From DASXMT01 sp036521415 (lineage in GTDB: Bacteria; Actinomycetota; Acidimicrobiia; Acidimicrobiales; RAAP-2): a stretch of 64,000 nucleotides of DNA. The stretch is taken from contig DATDHU010000020.1 in assembly GCA_036521415.1 (NCBI GenBank), positions 1 through 64,000 on the forward strand, in the 5' to 3' direction. The notes under the pieces are model-generated. The model did not search any database, was not told where the DNA came from, and was given only the letters and a program-made list of their open reading frames with translations. Of this stretch, positions 17,116 to 26,370 are shown piece by piece (position 1 is the first letter of the stretch; each line of letters begins with the position of its first letter). The position numbers were made by a program, and so were the translations under genes.

Positions 17116-18885
17116 CTACTCGATGATGGCGACCACGTCGCCCGGCCCCACCGCGTCGCCCGCCGCCACCTTGATCTCCTTGACCGTCCCGGCCTTCTCG
17201 CTGACCACGTTGTTCTCCATCTTCATGGCCTCGAGCACGCAGATGGTCTGCCCCAGTTCCACCTCGTCACCCACCGCGACGGTCACCTTGACGATGGTCC
17301 CCTGCATGGGCACGGCCACCGTCCCTGAACCCGTGGCCCCCCCGGCTGCCTTGGGCCGCCTGAGCCCGGTGGCACGGGGGGACGAGGCGGCGACGGCCAC
17401 CTCACCGAGATCGGGAACCCACAACTTCACCTGATATCGCCGCCCGTCGACTTCGGCGGTCACGTTTCGCAATACCGTGGCCTCCGGCTCATCGCCGTCG
17501 GCAGCCGGGTCCGGCTCCCGGCCCACATCGGCGGTGACCGAGCTCAGGTCCAGGGTCTGTTCCACCCAGTTGGTGGAGTGGGTAGCGGCGGCAAAGTCGG
17601 GATGGGACAGGATGACGACGTCGGCGGGGAGGGTGGTGGCCACGCCGCTCACCACCGTTTCCTCGATGGCCCGGAGCATCCGCAGCCGCGCCGCCTCCCG
17701 GTCGCGGCCCCAGACCACCAGCTTGGCCACCAAGTTGTCGTAGTACTGGCTGATGGTGTCGCCTCGGCCGTACCCGGCGTCGAGGCGCACCCCGGGACCG
17801 CCGGGAGCGACGAACTCGGTGATGGTGCCCGGTGACGGGGTGAACGCCCCACCGGTCGGGTCCTCGGCATTGATGCGCACCTCGATGGCGTGGCCATCCC
17901 GGGCCACGTCGTCTTGGCCGAATCCAAGCGGCTCACCCGATGCCACCCGTAGCTGCCACTCCACCAGGTCGAGCCCGGTGACCAGCTCGGTGACCGGGTG
18001 CTCCACCTGCAGACGCGTGTTCATCTCCAAGAAGAAGAACTCGCCGTCCTGGTAGAGGAACTCGACGGTGCCGGCATTGATATAGCCACAGGCCTCGGCC
18101 ACTCGCACCGCGGCCGCGCCCATGGCTTGGCGGATCTCGTCGGGAAAGTCGGGGGCCGGGCTCTCTTCCACCAGCTTCTGGTGGCGTCGCTGGCACGAGC
18201 AATCTCGCTCGCCCAGCCACAGGGTGGTGCCATGGGTGTCGGCGATGACTTGCATCTCGATGTGACGGGGCCAGGCCAGGTAGCGCTCGACGTAGCACTC
18301 GTCTCGCCCGAAGTAGGCCAGTGCCTCCCGCTGTGCCGACTCCAAGGCGTCGGCGGCCTGTGCTGCGCCCTCCACCACTTTCATCCCGCGCCCACCACCG
18401 CCGAAGGCGGCCTTGATGGCGACGGGCCATCCGGCCTCGTTGCCGAAGGCAATCACCTCGCCAGGCGAGGTCAGTACCTCGCTGCGCCCCGGGACGCCCG
18501 AGACGCCGGCCTTCTCCGCCGCGTGCCGGGAGCTGATCTTGTCACCCATGACCTCGATGGCCTCGGGCGGCGGGCCGATGAAGGTCACACCCCGGTCGGT
18601 GATGGCCCGGGCGAAGTCGGTGTTCTCCGAGAAGAAGCCGTAGCCGGGGTGCACGGCATCCGCCCCGCTCTTCTCGATGGCACCGAGGATGGCCTCGGTG
18701 TTGAGATAGCTCTCGGCAGCGGTCTGGCCGCCGAGGGCATAGGCCTCGTCTGCCAGTCGAACATGGAGTGCGTCCCGGTCGAGCTCGGAGTAGACGGCCA
18801 CCGTGGCCACCCCCATCTCGCGGCAGGTCCGTATGACACGGACGGCGATCTCCCCCCGGTTGGCGATGAGAACCTTCTTCAGCAC
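17116..18885 (-). CDS. Acetyl/propionyl-CoA carboxylase alpha chain (biotin carboxylase + BCCP)
   Basis: 589 residues. Residues 1-~450 are a biotin carboxylase (KKVLIANRGEIAVRV, ATP-grasp loop KAAFGGGGRGMKVV, FLEMNTRLQVEHPVTE). A linker follows, then a C-terminal biotinyl domain with the attachment motif VLEAMKMENNV near residue 555. It carboxylates biotin for an acyl-CoA carboxylase; the beta (carboxyltransferase) chain is not in the window. The GTG start at 18885 is placed by homology, with AAAGG upstream. It is divergent from biotin ligase and first in an operon with the M20 gene. Confidence 0.94.
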   Translation of the reverse strand: MLKKVLIANRGEIAVRVIRTCREMGVATVAVYSELDRDALHVRLADEAYALGGQTAAESYLNTEAILGAIEKSGADAVHPGYGFFSENTDFARAITDRGVTFIGPPPEAIEVMGDKISSRHAAEKAGVSGVPGRSEVLTSPGEVIAFGNEAGWPVAIKAAFGGGGRGMKVVEGAAQAADALESAQREALAYFGRDECYVERYLAWPRHIEMQVIADTHGTTLWLGERDCSCQRRHQKLVEESPAPDFPDEIRQAMGAAAVRVAEACGYINAGTVEFLYQDGEFFFLEMNTRLQVEHPVTELVTGLDLVEWQLRVASGEPLGFGQDDVARDGHAIEVRINAEDPTGGAFTPSPGTITEFVAPGGPGVRLDAGYGRGDTISQYYDNLVAKLVVWGRDREAARLRMLRAIEETVVSGVATTLPADVVILSHPDFAAATHSTNWVEQTLDLSSVTADVGREPDPAADGDEPEATVLRNVTAEVDGRRYQVKLWVPDLGEVAVAASSPRATGLRRPKAAGGATGSGTVAVPMQGTIVKVTVAVGDEVELGQTICVLEAMKMENNVVSEKAGTVKEIKVAAGDAVGPGDVVAIIE

Positions 18886-19033
18886 GCTGGGCCTTTCGAA
18901 TCTGGACGAGCGACGATCCCTGGACCGCCGACGAGCGCTACAACACTGGCACGGCCCGTAGGGTACGTGCCATGCCGGAGGCGACCGATCACACGCCAGA
19001 GCCGAGCACCCCCGTGCCCAAGCCAACCCCCCC

Positions 19034-19975
19034 GTGCCGGAGCCGACCGGCCCGAGGGGGCCAGGGCCGATGCCGAGGGTAGTGCCCGGCCCGAGCGGCA
19101 CCCGGTTCGCCGAGGTGCGCTGGTTCGACGAGCTCGACTCCACCAACCGGTACCTGTTGAGCGAGGCCCGGGCGGGAGCGGGCGAGGGACTGGTGGTCGT
19201 GGCCGATCACCAGAGTGCCGGCCGAGGCCGGTTGGGAAGGCGCTGGGAGGCACCGCCGGGGGCAAACCTGTTGGCGTCGGTGCTCTTGCGACCCCACTTG
19301 CCATTCGAAGCGCGCCACCTGGCCAGTGCCGTCGTCGCCCTGGCCGCGGCCGACGCCTGCGCCGCGCTCGGCGGCGTGGCCGCGAGCATCAAGTGGCCCA
19401 ACGACCTCCTGGTCGATGGGCGCAAGCTGGCCGGAGTGCTGGCCGAGGCCGATGTGGGCACCGAAGGTCGGGCACCCATCGTGGTGGGTATCGGCATCAA
19501 CGTGGCCTGGCCAGCGGCGACGACCGTGGGCGGGCCCACTGACCCACCCGCCCGCGAGCCGGGCGGCCCCGGCGGGCCCGGCGGCCGGTCCAGTCACCAA
19601 GGCGACCGGGGCCCCCGAATCGACGAACGTGACCTGGCCGACTCGGCCACGTCGCTCCTGCGAGAGACGGGCCGTCCCGTCGACCGTGCCCGCCTCCTCG
19701 ACCGCTTGCTGGTCGAGCTCGAGCCCCGGGCGGCCGCCCTGTCCTCAGCTGGAGGTCGGATCGGCCAGGCCGCCGAGTTGAGGAGCCGGTGCACGACCAT
19801 CGGTACTCGGGTCAGGGTGGAATCGTCTGATTCCACGTTCAACGGGATGGCCGTGGACGTGACCGCCGAGGGCCATCTGGTCGTTGACGTCGACGACCAG
19901 GGGCCACGGACAGTGGTGGTTGGTGACGTGATCCATCTGCGGACGGCCCCCGATCAGGGGCGCGGCCCGGGGTAA
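19034..19975 (+). CDS. birA: Biotin-[acetyl-CoA-carboxylase] ligase
   Basis: 313 residues. Contains the biotinyl-AMP loop GRGRLGRRWEAPPGANLLAS, SIKWPNDLLVDGRKLAGVL and a C-terminal SH3-like domain (MAVDVTAEGHLVVDVDDQG). No N-terminal helix-turn-helix, so it is the monofunctional ligase without repressor role. A Gly/Pro-rich insert (about residues 165-190) interrupts the catalytic domain after GIGINVAW. The start could be GTG 19034 or ATG 19070; homology begins at FAEVRWFDELDSTN. Divergent from its likely substrate protein, the biotin carboxylase chain. Confidence 0.92.
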   Translation: MPEPTGPRGPGPMPRVVPGPSGTRFAEVRWFDELDSTNRYLLSEARAGAGEGLVVVADHQSAGRGRLGRRWEAPPGANLLASVLLRPHLPFEARHLASAVVALAAADACAALGGVAASIKWPNDLLVDGRKLAGVLAEADVGTEGRAPIVVGIGINVAWPAATTVGGPTDPPAREPGGPGGPGGRSSHQGDRGPRIDERDLADSATSLLRETGRPVDRARLLDRLLVELEPRAAALSSAGGRIGQAAELRSRCTTIGTRVRVESSDSTFNGMAVDVTAEGHLVVDVDDQGPRTVVVGDVIHLRTAPDQGRGPG

Positions 19976-19987
19976 ACTCGTTCGCTC

Positions 19988-20998
19988 ATGCGACTTCTGG
20001 TCACCGGCGGTGCCGGATTCATTGGGTCCAACTTTGTCCGATTCTGGGCGGGCCGCCATCCCAACGACGCTGTCGTCGCCTACGACGTGCTCACCTATGC
20101 CGGGAACCGGCCCAACCTGGCCGACGTGGAGGACCGGATCTCCTTTGTCCACGGTGACATCTGCGACTTGGACCAGGTGGCCCAGACGCTGGACAAGCAC
20201 CAGATCGACGTGATCGTGAACTTCGCCGCCGAGTCGCACAACTCGCTCGCCATCTTGGACCCCACCCGGTTCTTCCAGACCAACGTCATCGGGACCCAGA
20301 CCCTGCTCGAGGCGGCACGGAGCCACGGCATCTCCCGCTTTCACCACATCTCCACCTGTGAGGTCTACGGAGACCTGGCCCTCGACAGCGACGAGCTATT
20401 CACCGAGGAGACGCCCTACCGGCCGCGCACGCCCTACAACGCCTCCAAGGCGGCCGCCGATCACGCCGTGCGGGCCTACGGGGAGACCTTCGGGGTCCCG
20501 GCCACCATCACCAACTGCTGCAACAACTTCGGGCCCTACCAGTTCCCCGAGAAGGTCATCCCGTTGTTCACGGCCAAGGCCCTCGACGACCAGCCCCTGA
20601 CCATGTACGCCTCGACCCAGAACCGACGCGAGTGGCTGCATGTGGACGACCACTGCCGGGCCATCGAGGCGGTGCTCCATCACGGGGAAGAAGGGGAGAC
20701 CTACAACGTCGGTAGCGGGACAGAGGCCAGCATCGAGGAGATAGCCGACGCTGTGCTGGCCGCCACCGGCCGCCCCTCGACGCTCAAGGAGATCGTTCCC
20801 GACCGTCCCAGCCACGACCGGCGCTACCTGCTCGATTCGAGCAAGATCCACAAAGCTCTGGGCTGGGAGCCCACCATCGGCTTCGCCGAAGGACTGGCCG
20901 CCACAGTCAGGTGGTACGCCGAGCATCGCAGCTGGTGGGAGCCACTCCGCGACCGCGCCCCGGTGGTGGAAGGGGCCTGGTCCGCGGGCACGTCATGA
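19988..20998 (+). CDS. RmlB-like dTDP-glucose 4,6-dehydratase (variant active site)
   Basis: 336 residues, extended SDR. NAD motif TGGAGFIGSNF, NFAAESHNS, the Tyr/Lys pair YNASK (Tyr150, Lys154), NNFGPYQFPEKVIPL and EWLHVDDHCRAIEA follow the RmlB order. The catalytic segment is STCEVYGDL: the usual STDEVYG Asp is Cys124, while Glu125 remains. This and other changes (for example ESHNS where RmlB has ESHVD) make it a divergent member, so the substrate may not be dTDP-glucose. First gene of a sugar-nucleotide operon; its stop overlaps the rmlD start (ATGA). Confidence 0.8.
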   Translation: MRLLVTGGAGFIGSNFVRFWAGRHPNDAVVAYDVLTYAGNRPNLADVEDRISFVHGDICDLDQVAQTLDKHQIDVIVNFAAESHNSLAILDPTRFFQTNVIGTQTLLEAARSHGISRFHHISTCEVYGDLALDSDELFTEETPYRPRTPYNASKAAADHAVRAYGETFGVPATITNCCNNFGPYQFPEKVIPLFTAKALDDQPLTMYASTQNRREWLHVDDHCRAIEAVLHHGEEGETYNVGSGTEASIEEIADAVLAATGRPSTLKEIVPDRPSHDRRYLLDSSKIHKALGWEPTIGFAEGLAATVRWYAEHRSWWEPLRDRAPVVEGAWSAGTS

Positions 20999-21960
20999 CC
21001 GGCTCATTGCGCATCTTGCTCACCGGGGCGAACGGGCAGCTCGGCCAGGACCTCCAGGCCGTCCTGTCCGGCCGTCCACCCGACGGGGGCGACCCCGGGT
21101 CAGCGGTGGCCGCCGCCGCCGACCAAGTGGTCGGGTCAGCTGAACAGGTCATCGTGCTGGCCACCGATATCGACACGCTGGACGTGGCCGACCGGGGTGC
21201 GGTCGAGAATGCCTTCGACGAGTTCCGCCCGGACGTGGTCGTGCACGCTGGGGCCTATACCGCAGTCGACGCCTGCGAGTCGGATGCCGACACCGCCTTT
21301 GCCGTGAACGGGGCGGGAACCGGCCACATCGCCGAATCCAGCGCCCGGGCCGGCGCCCACCTGCTCTACGTCTCCACCGACTACGTGTTCGACGGCACCT
21401 CCGACCGGCCCTACCAGGAGGGCGACAAGCCCAACCCCCGATCGGTCTACGGTCGATCCAAGTTGGCCGGCGAGGTCGAGGTGGCCCGGTCGTCGCCGGG
21501 TGCAACCGTGGTGCGCACCTCCTGGGTCAGCGGCGCACACGGTTCCAACATGACCAGGACCGTCCTGGGGCTGGGGGCGAGACCGGACGGCGGACCGCTC
21601 CGATTCGTCGACGACCAGCACGGGTCCCCCACCTTCACGGCGGACCTGGCGCCGGCCATCGTGCGACTGGCCATCGAGCGGCGTCCCGGGACCTTCCACG
21701 TGACCAACCAAGGCACCACATCCTGGTTCGAGTTTGCCCGGGCCGTGCTGACGGTGGTCGGCCTCGATCCGGGCCGGGTCGAGCCGATCACCACCTCGCA
21801 GCTGGATCCGCCCCGCCCCGCCCCCCGGCCCACCAACTCGAGGCTCGACAATGCGGCCCTGCGCCTGGCCGGCCTGCCGCTCCTCCCGGCGTGGGAGGAT
21901 GCCCTGGCCCGCCTGGTGCCGGTGTTGTTGGAGGCGGCCGACCACGCGCCGGCGGGATAG
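20995..21960 (+). CDS. rmlD: dTDP-4-dehydrorhamnose reductase
   Basis: 321 residues, RmlD-type SDR. NAD(P) motif LLTGANGQLGQDL, HAGAYTAVDACESD, STDYVFDGTSDRPYQEGD and the Tyr/Lys pair YGRSKLAGE are all present, as is the RTSWVSG strand. It reduces dTDP-4-keto-L-rhamnose to dTDP-L-rhamnose. A non-canonical Gly/Ala-rich insert lies near residues 25-48. The start ATG overlaps the preceding stop. RmlA-like is at 61.2 kb; an RmlC epimerase was not found in the window. Confidence 0.9.
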   Translation: MTGSLRILLTGANGQLGQDLQAVLSGRPPDGGDPGSAVAAAADQVVGSAEQVIVLATDIDTLDVADRGAVENAFDEFRPDVVVHAGAYTAVDACESDADTAFAVNGAGTGHIAESSARAGAHLLYVSTDYVFDGTSDRPYQEGDKPNPRSVYGRSKLAGEVEVARSSPGATVVRTSWVSGAHGSNMTRTVLGLGARPDGGPLRFVDDQHGSPTFTADLAPAIVRLAIERRPGTFHVTNQGTTSWFEFARAVLTVVGLDPGRVEPITTSQLDPPRPAPRPTNSRLDNAALRLAGLPLLPAWEDALARLVPVLLEAADHAPAG

Positions 21961-22028
21961 ACGCCCCGCCAGCCGAGACCCACGACCTGCCCAGCGAGAT
22001 AGAGGGCCCGAGGTAACAGAGGAGAGCC

Positions 22029-23555
22029 GTGACCGCATCTGGCCGCCATGTACGACAGATCAGCGGTGAGGCCGTGCCCGCACCAGCTGATCAGGATGCG
22101 AGCGGGCCCGCGGTTACCGGCCCGACCCCAGCCCGGCCGGCGGAAAAGGGCGCAGCGTTCCGGGCCCTCCCTCATGGTCGCGGCCGGACGGTGGCCGTGA
22201 TCGGGGTGGGATACGTGGGCTTGCCCACCGCGGCCACGCTGGCCCACATGGGCCACCGGGTGACCTGTGGGGACGTCGATGCGTCCAAGATCGCGCTGCT
22301 GCAGCAGGGACACATCTCCATCGTCGAGGAGCACCTCGAGGAGCTGGTACAAGAGGGCCAGGCCGCCGGGCGTCTCACCTTTGTGACCGGGGCCACCATG
22401 GCGGTGGCGGACGCCGAGTTCGTCTTTCTCTGCGTTCCCACGCCCCAAGGGGACGACGGCTCCGCCGACCTGTCCTATGTCGAATCGGTGGCGGCCGAGA
22501 TCGCCCCGCACCTGGCGTCGGGATCGATCATCGTGAACAAGTCAACGGTCCCCGTCGGCTCGACGATGGTGGTGGAGCGGGTGCTCGGACGCAAGGACGT
22601 CGAGGTGGTTTCGAACCCCGAATTCCTCCGGGAGGGCACGGCCGTGGCCGACAGCCTCCACCCTGAGCGCATCGTGGTCGGTGCGGCCGATCAGGCCGCC
22701 GCGGCCAGGGTCGGCGAGCTGTTCTCCGGCACGCACGCGCCGCTCCTGATCACCGACGCGGCGACGGCCGAGACGATCAAGTACGCGTCGAACGCCTTCC
22801 TGGCCACCAAATTGAGCTTCGTCAACGCCGTGGCCGGACTGTGCGAGGCGGTGGGGGCCGATGTCCGAGATGTGATTCTCGGCCTGGGATACGACAAGCG
22901 CATCGGGTTCGAGTACCTGCGACCGGGCCCGGGTTGGGGCGGTAGCTGCCTACCCAAGGACACCAGGGCGCTCGTCCACATCGCCGAACAGGCTGGATAC
23001 GACTTCTCGTTCCTGCAAGGGGCGATCCGGACCAACAGCGAGCAGTTCCTCCGGGTGGTCGGCAAGGTGGAGGACGCCGTCGGTGGAACCGTGGACGGCC
23101 TGGTCATCGCCGTGTGGGGCCTGACGTTCAAGGCGGGTACCGATGACCTCCGCAACTCGCCGGCCATGGAGATCGTCCGGCGCCTGTTGCGAGGCGGCGC
23201 CCGGGTTCAGGCCTACGATCCCACGATCACCGTTCCGTTGGGTGAAGCGTCGACTCCGGTGGTCGAGCTCGACGGTGCTGACGAGCTCGACGGTGCAGAC
23301 GGGCTCGGGGGATCCGGTGACGGGCTCGAGGGCTCTGGTGATGTCGAGGTGCGTGCCTTCCCCGACGCCTATACCGCCTGCGACGGCGCCGCAGCCGTGG
23401 TGGTGCTCACCGAGTGGGACGAGTTCCGCTGGCTGGACTTCGAGAAGGTGCGGGATGCAATGGCCTCGGCGACGGTGGTCGATGCGCGCAACCTTCTCGA
23501 TCCGGCCCAGCTCCGGCGTATCGGGTTCGAGTACACCGGAATCGGCCGCCGATGA
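22029..23555 (+). CDS. UDP-glucose 6-dehydrogenase
   Basis: 508 residues. An unusual ~50-residue disordered N-terminal extension precedes the NAD motif VAVIGVGYVGLPTAA. The rest has KSTVPVGST, NPEFLREGTAV and the catalytic GWGGSCLPKD (Cys307), the hallmarks of UDP-glucose dehydrogenases. The C-terminal domain carries an acidic repeat-like insert (LDGADELDGADGLGG). It makes UDP-glucuronate in two NAD-dependent oxidations. Start at GTG 22029, preceded by AGAGGAGAG. Coupled by ATGA overlap to the UDP-xylose synthase-like gene, which uses its product. Confidence 0.92.
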   Translation: MTASGRHVRQISGEAVPAPADQDASGPAVTGPTPARPAEKGAAFRALPHGRGRTVAVIGVGYVGLPTAATLAHMGHRVTCGDVDASKIALLQQGHISIVEEHLEELVQEGQAAGRLTFVTGATMAVADAEFVFLCVPTPQGDDGSADLSYVESVAAEIAPHLASGSIIVNKSTVPVGSTMVVERVLGRKDVEVVSNPEFLREGTAVADSLHPERIVVGAADQAAAARVGELFSGTHAPLLITDAATAETIKYASNAFLATKLSFVNAVAGLCEAVGADVRDVILGLGYDKRIGFEYLRPGPGWGGSCLPKDTRALVHIAEQAGYDFSFLQGAIRTNSEQFLRVVGKVEDAVGGTVDGLVIAVWGLTFKAGTDDLRNSPAMEIVRRLLRGGARVQAYDPTITVPLGEASTPVVELDGADELDGADGLGGSGDGLEGSGDVEVRAFPDAYTACDGAAAVVVLTEWDEFRWLDFEKVRDAMASATVVDARNLLDPAQLRRIGFEYTGIGRR

Positions 23556-24529
23556 GCCTGTGTGCCGTGGTCACCGGTGGCGCCGGGTTCCTCGGTTCCC
23601 ATCTGTGCGACCGGCTGATCGAACGGGGCGACGAGGTGGTCTGTGTCGACGACTTCTCGACCGGTCGGCGGGCCAACGTCGCCCATCTGGAGGACCATCC
23701 CGCATTCACCCTGGTGCGCGCCGATGTGGCGTCGGAGCTGCCGGTGGATGGCCCGGTCGGGGCGGTGCTGCACCTGGCCAGCGCGGCCTCCCCACCGGAC
23801 TACCTCGATCGTCCGTTGGAGACCCTGGCCGTCGGAAGCGAGGGGACGAGACGGTGCCTGGAGCTGGCCCAGCGCTCCGCGGCCCGGTTCATCCTGGCCT
23901 CCACCAGCGAGGTCTACGGCGATCCGGCCGTCCACCCCCAGCCCGAGAGCTATTGGGGAAACGTGAACTCGGTGGGCCCTCGCAGCGTTTATGACGAGGC
24001 CAAGCGATTCGCCGAGGCGATCACCGTGGCCCATCACCGGGCGTTGGGCACCAATGTCGGCATCGTACGGATCTTCAATACCTATGGCCCCCGGCTGCGT
24101 CCGCGCGACGGGCGGGTGGTGTCGAACTTCATCGAGCAAGCGCTCCGTGGTGAGCCGCTGACGGTGTACGGAGACGGCGCACAGACCAGGAGCCTGTGTT
24201 ATGTCGATGACGAGATCGGGGGGTTGCTCGCCCTGTTGGACTCGGACCTGGTCGGCCCGGTCAACATCGGGAACCCCGATGAGCACACGGTGCTGGAGCT
24301 TGCCCAGCTGATCATCGAGCTCACCGGCTCCACCTCGGACATCGTGCACGTGCCCCTGCCCATCGATGACCCGACCCGCCGCAAGCCGGACATCTCCCTG
24401 GCCGCCAGCGCGCTCGGTTGGCATCCCGTGGTCGGGCTCGAAGACGGCTTGCTGCAGACGGCGGCATACTTCTCCAACTCCGGTGGTGGCGACCACGACA
24501 AGGTCGTCGGACAGAAAGGTCAGGGCTGA
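23552..24529 (+). CDS. UDP-glucuronate decarboxylase (UDP-xylose synthase)-like
   Basis: 325 residues, extended SDR. TGGAGFLGSHLCDRL binds NAD. LHLASAASPPDYLDRPLETL, STSEVYGDP and WGNVNSVGPRSVYDEAKR are the family hallmarks of UDP-xylose synthases, with YDEAK as the Tyr/Lys pair. With the preceding UDP-glucose dehydrogenase it gives the route UDP-glucose to UDP-glucuronate to UDP-xylose. The start overlaps the previous stop (ATGA). A tail of ~20 residues after YFSNSGG is low-complexity. Confidence 0.9.
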   Translation: MSLCAVVTGGAGFLGSHLCDRLIERGDEVVCVDDFSTGRRANVAHLEDHPAFTLVRADVASELPVDGPVGAVLHLASAASPPDYLDRPLETLAVGSEGTRRCLELAQRSAARFILASTSEVYGDPAVHPQPESYWGNVNSVGPRSVYDEAKRFAEAITVAHHRALGTNVGIVRIFNTYGPRLRPRDGRVVSNFIEQALRGEPLTVYGDGAQTRSLCYVDDEIGGLLALLDSDLVGPVNIGNPDEHTVLELAQLIIELTGSTSDIVHVPLPIDDPTRRKPDISLAASALGWHPVVGLEDGLLQTAAYFSNSGGGDHDKVVGQKGQG

Positions 24530-24531
24530 TC

Positions 24532-25289
<758 letters not shown>

Positions 25290-25293
<4 letters not shown>

Positions 25294-26213
25294 GCGGGCC
25301 GGCTGGGGGCACGGGCGACAGCGTCCTTCCAGCCGATGAGGCCGGTGCTTGCACCCCTATCAGCGGCCGGGTGGCCGCCGTCGTGGTCAACTTCGAATCG
25401 GGCCCGGCGCTGGCCGAGTGTCTCCGAACGCTCGTAGCCGAGTCGCCGGCCGAGGTGGTCGTGGTCGACAACGGATCCACTGACGGGTCGGTGGCTCGGG
25501 CCCGACAGGAATTCCCGCCGGTCGAGGTGGTCGTACCGGGTCGGAACCTCGGCTACGGTGCCGCCGCCAACCGCGGCGCGGCCGCCACCAGCGCAGAGTT
25601 GATCCTGGTGTGCAATCCCGACCTTTCTGTCAATCCCGGTGCGTTGGCCGCGCTGGTCGCCATCCTCGACGAACAGCCCGAGGTGGCAGTGACCGGACCG
25701 TTGATCCGCACGCCGTCGGGGGAGCGGTACCCGTCGGCCCGTCGGTTTCCCTCGCTCATCGACGCTGCCGGTCACGCCGCCCTGGGATTGTTCGTGCCCG
25801 ACAACCGGTTCACCCGGAACTACCAGCGCAGCAACGTCGCCACAGCCGACGGAGTTCCGCAACGGGTCGACTGGTTGTCCGGGGCCTGCCTCCTGGTCCG
25901 CCGTTCGGCCTTCGAAGCAGTCGGCGGGTTCGACGAGGCCTACTTCATGTACGCAGAGGATGTCGACCTGTGCTGGCGGCTGGCCCGCGCCGGCTGGAAG
26001 GCGACTTTTGTCCCCACCGCAGAGGTGGTGCACACCCAGGGCGTGTCCACCGACCATCACCCCTACCGAATGATCGTCGAGCACCATCGCTCCCTCCTCC
26101 GATTCGCGTGGCGGTCGACGTCAGGCTGGAGACGGTTGTTGTTACCGCTGGTGACGGTGGGAATCGGCGGGCGGGCCGTCCTGGCCGCCGTTCGCCGCCT
26201 GTCGGCCCGATGA
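25290..26213 (+). CDS. GT2 glycosyltransferase, WbbL rhamnosyltransferase-like
   Basis: 307 residues. GT-A fold motifs: VVVDNGSTDGSV, NLGYGAAANRGA, VCNPDLSVNPG and the GGFDEAYFMYAEDVDLCWRL motif that holds the catalytic base in rhamnosyl-type GT2s. This resembles mycobacterial WbbL, which adds rhamnose to GlcNAc-PP-decaprenol for the arabinogalactan linker. C-terminal hydrophobic/basic stretch (RLLLPLVTVGIGGRAVLAAV) may associate with membrane. The rml-type genes nearby support, but do not prove, a rhamnose donor. Confidence 0.82.
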
Positions 26214-26325
26214 GCGCGGCGAACCCCGCCCGATGAGCGCGGGCGACCCCGGTCCTGTGAGCAGGGCGACCTCAGGTCCTCTGAGCAGGGCGACCCGGCC
26301 GGTGAGCCGGGCAACACGGCCCGAG
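26207..26325. repeat. ~24-bp degenerate tandem repeat, about 5 copies
   Basis: Units of the form CCGATGAGCGCGGGCGACCCC, progressively diverged, starting at the stop codon of the GT2 gene. Each copy contains TGAGC. It fills most of the 157-bp spacer before the next gene. Confidence 0.8.
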
Positions 26326-26370
26326 GGGCGTGCGGGACCATCGAGCGGCAGGTTGTAGGGTGTCGGTCCG

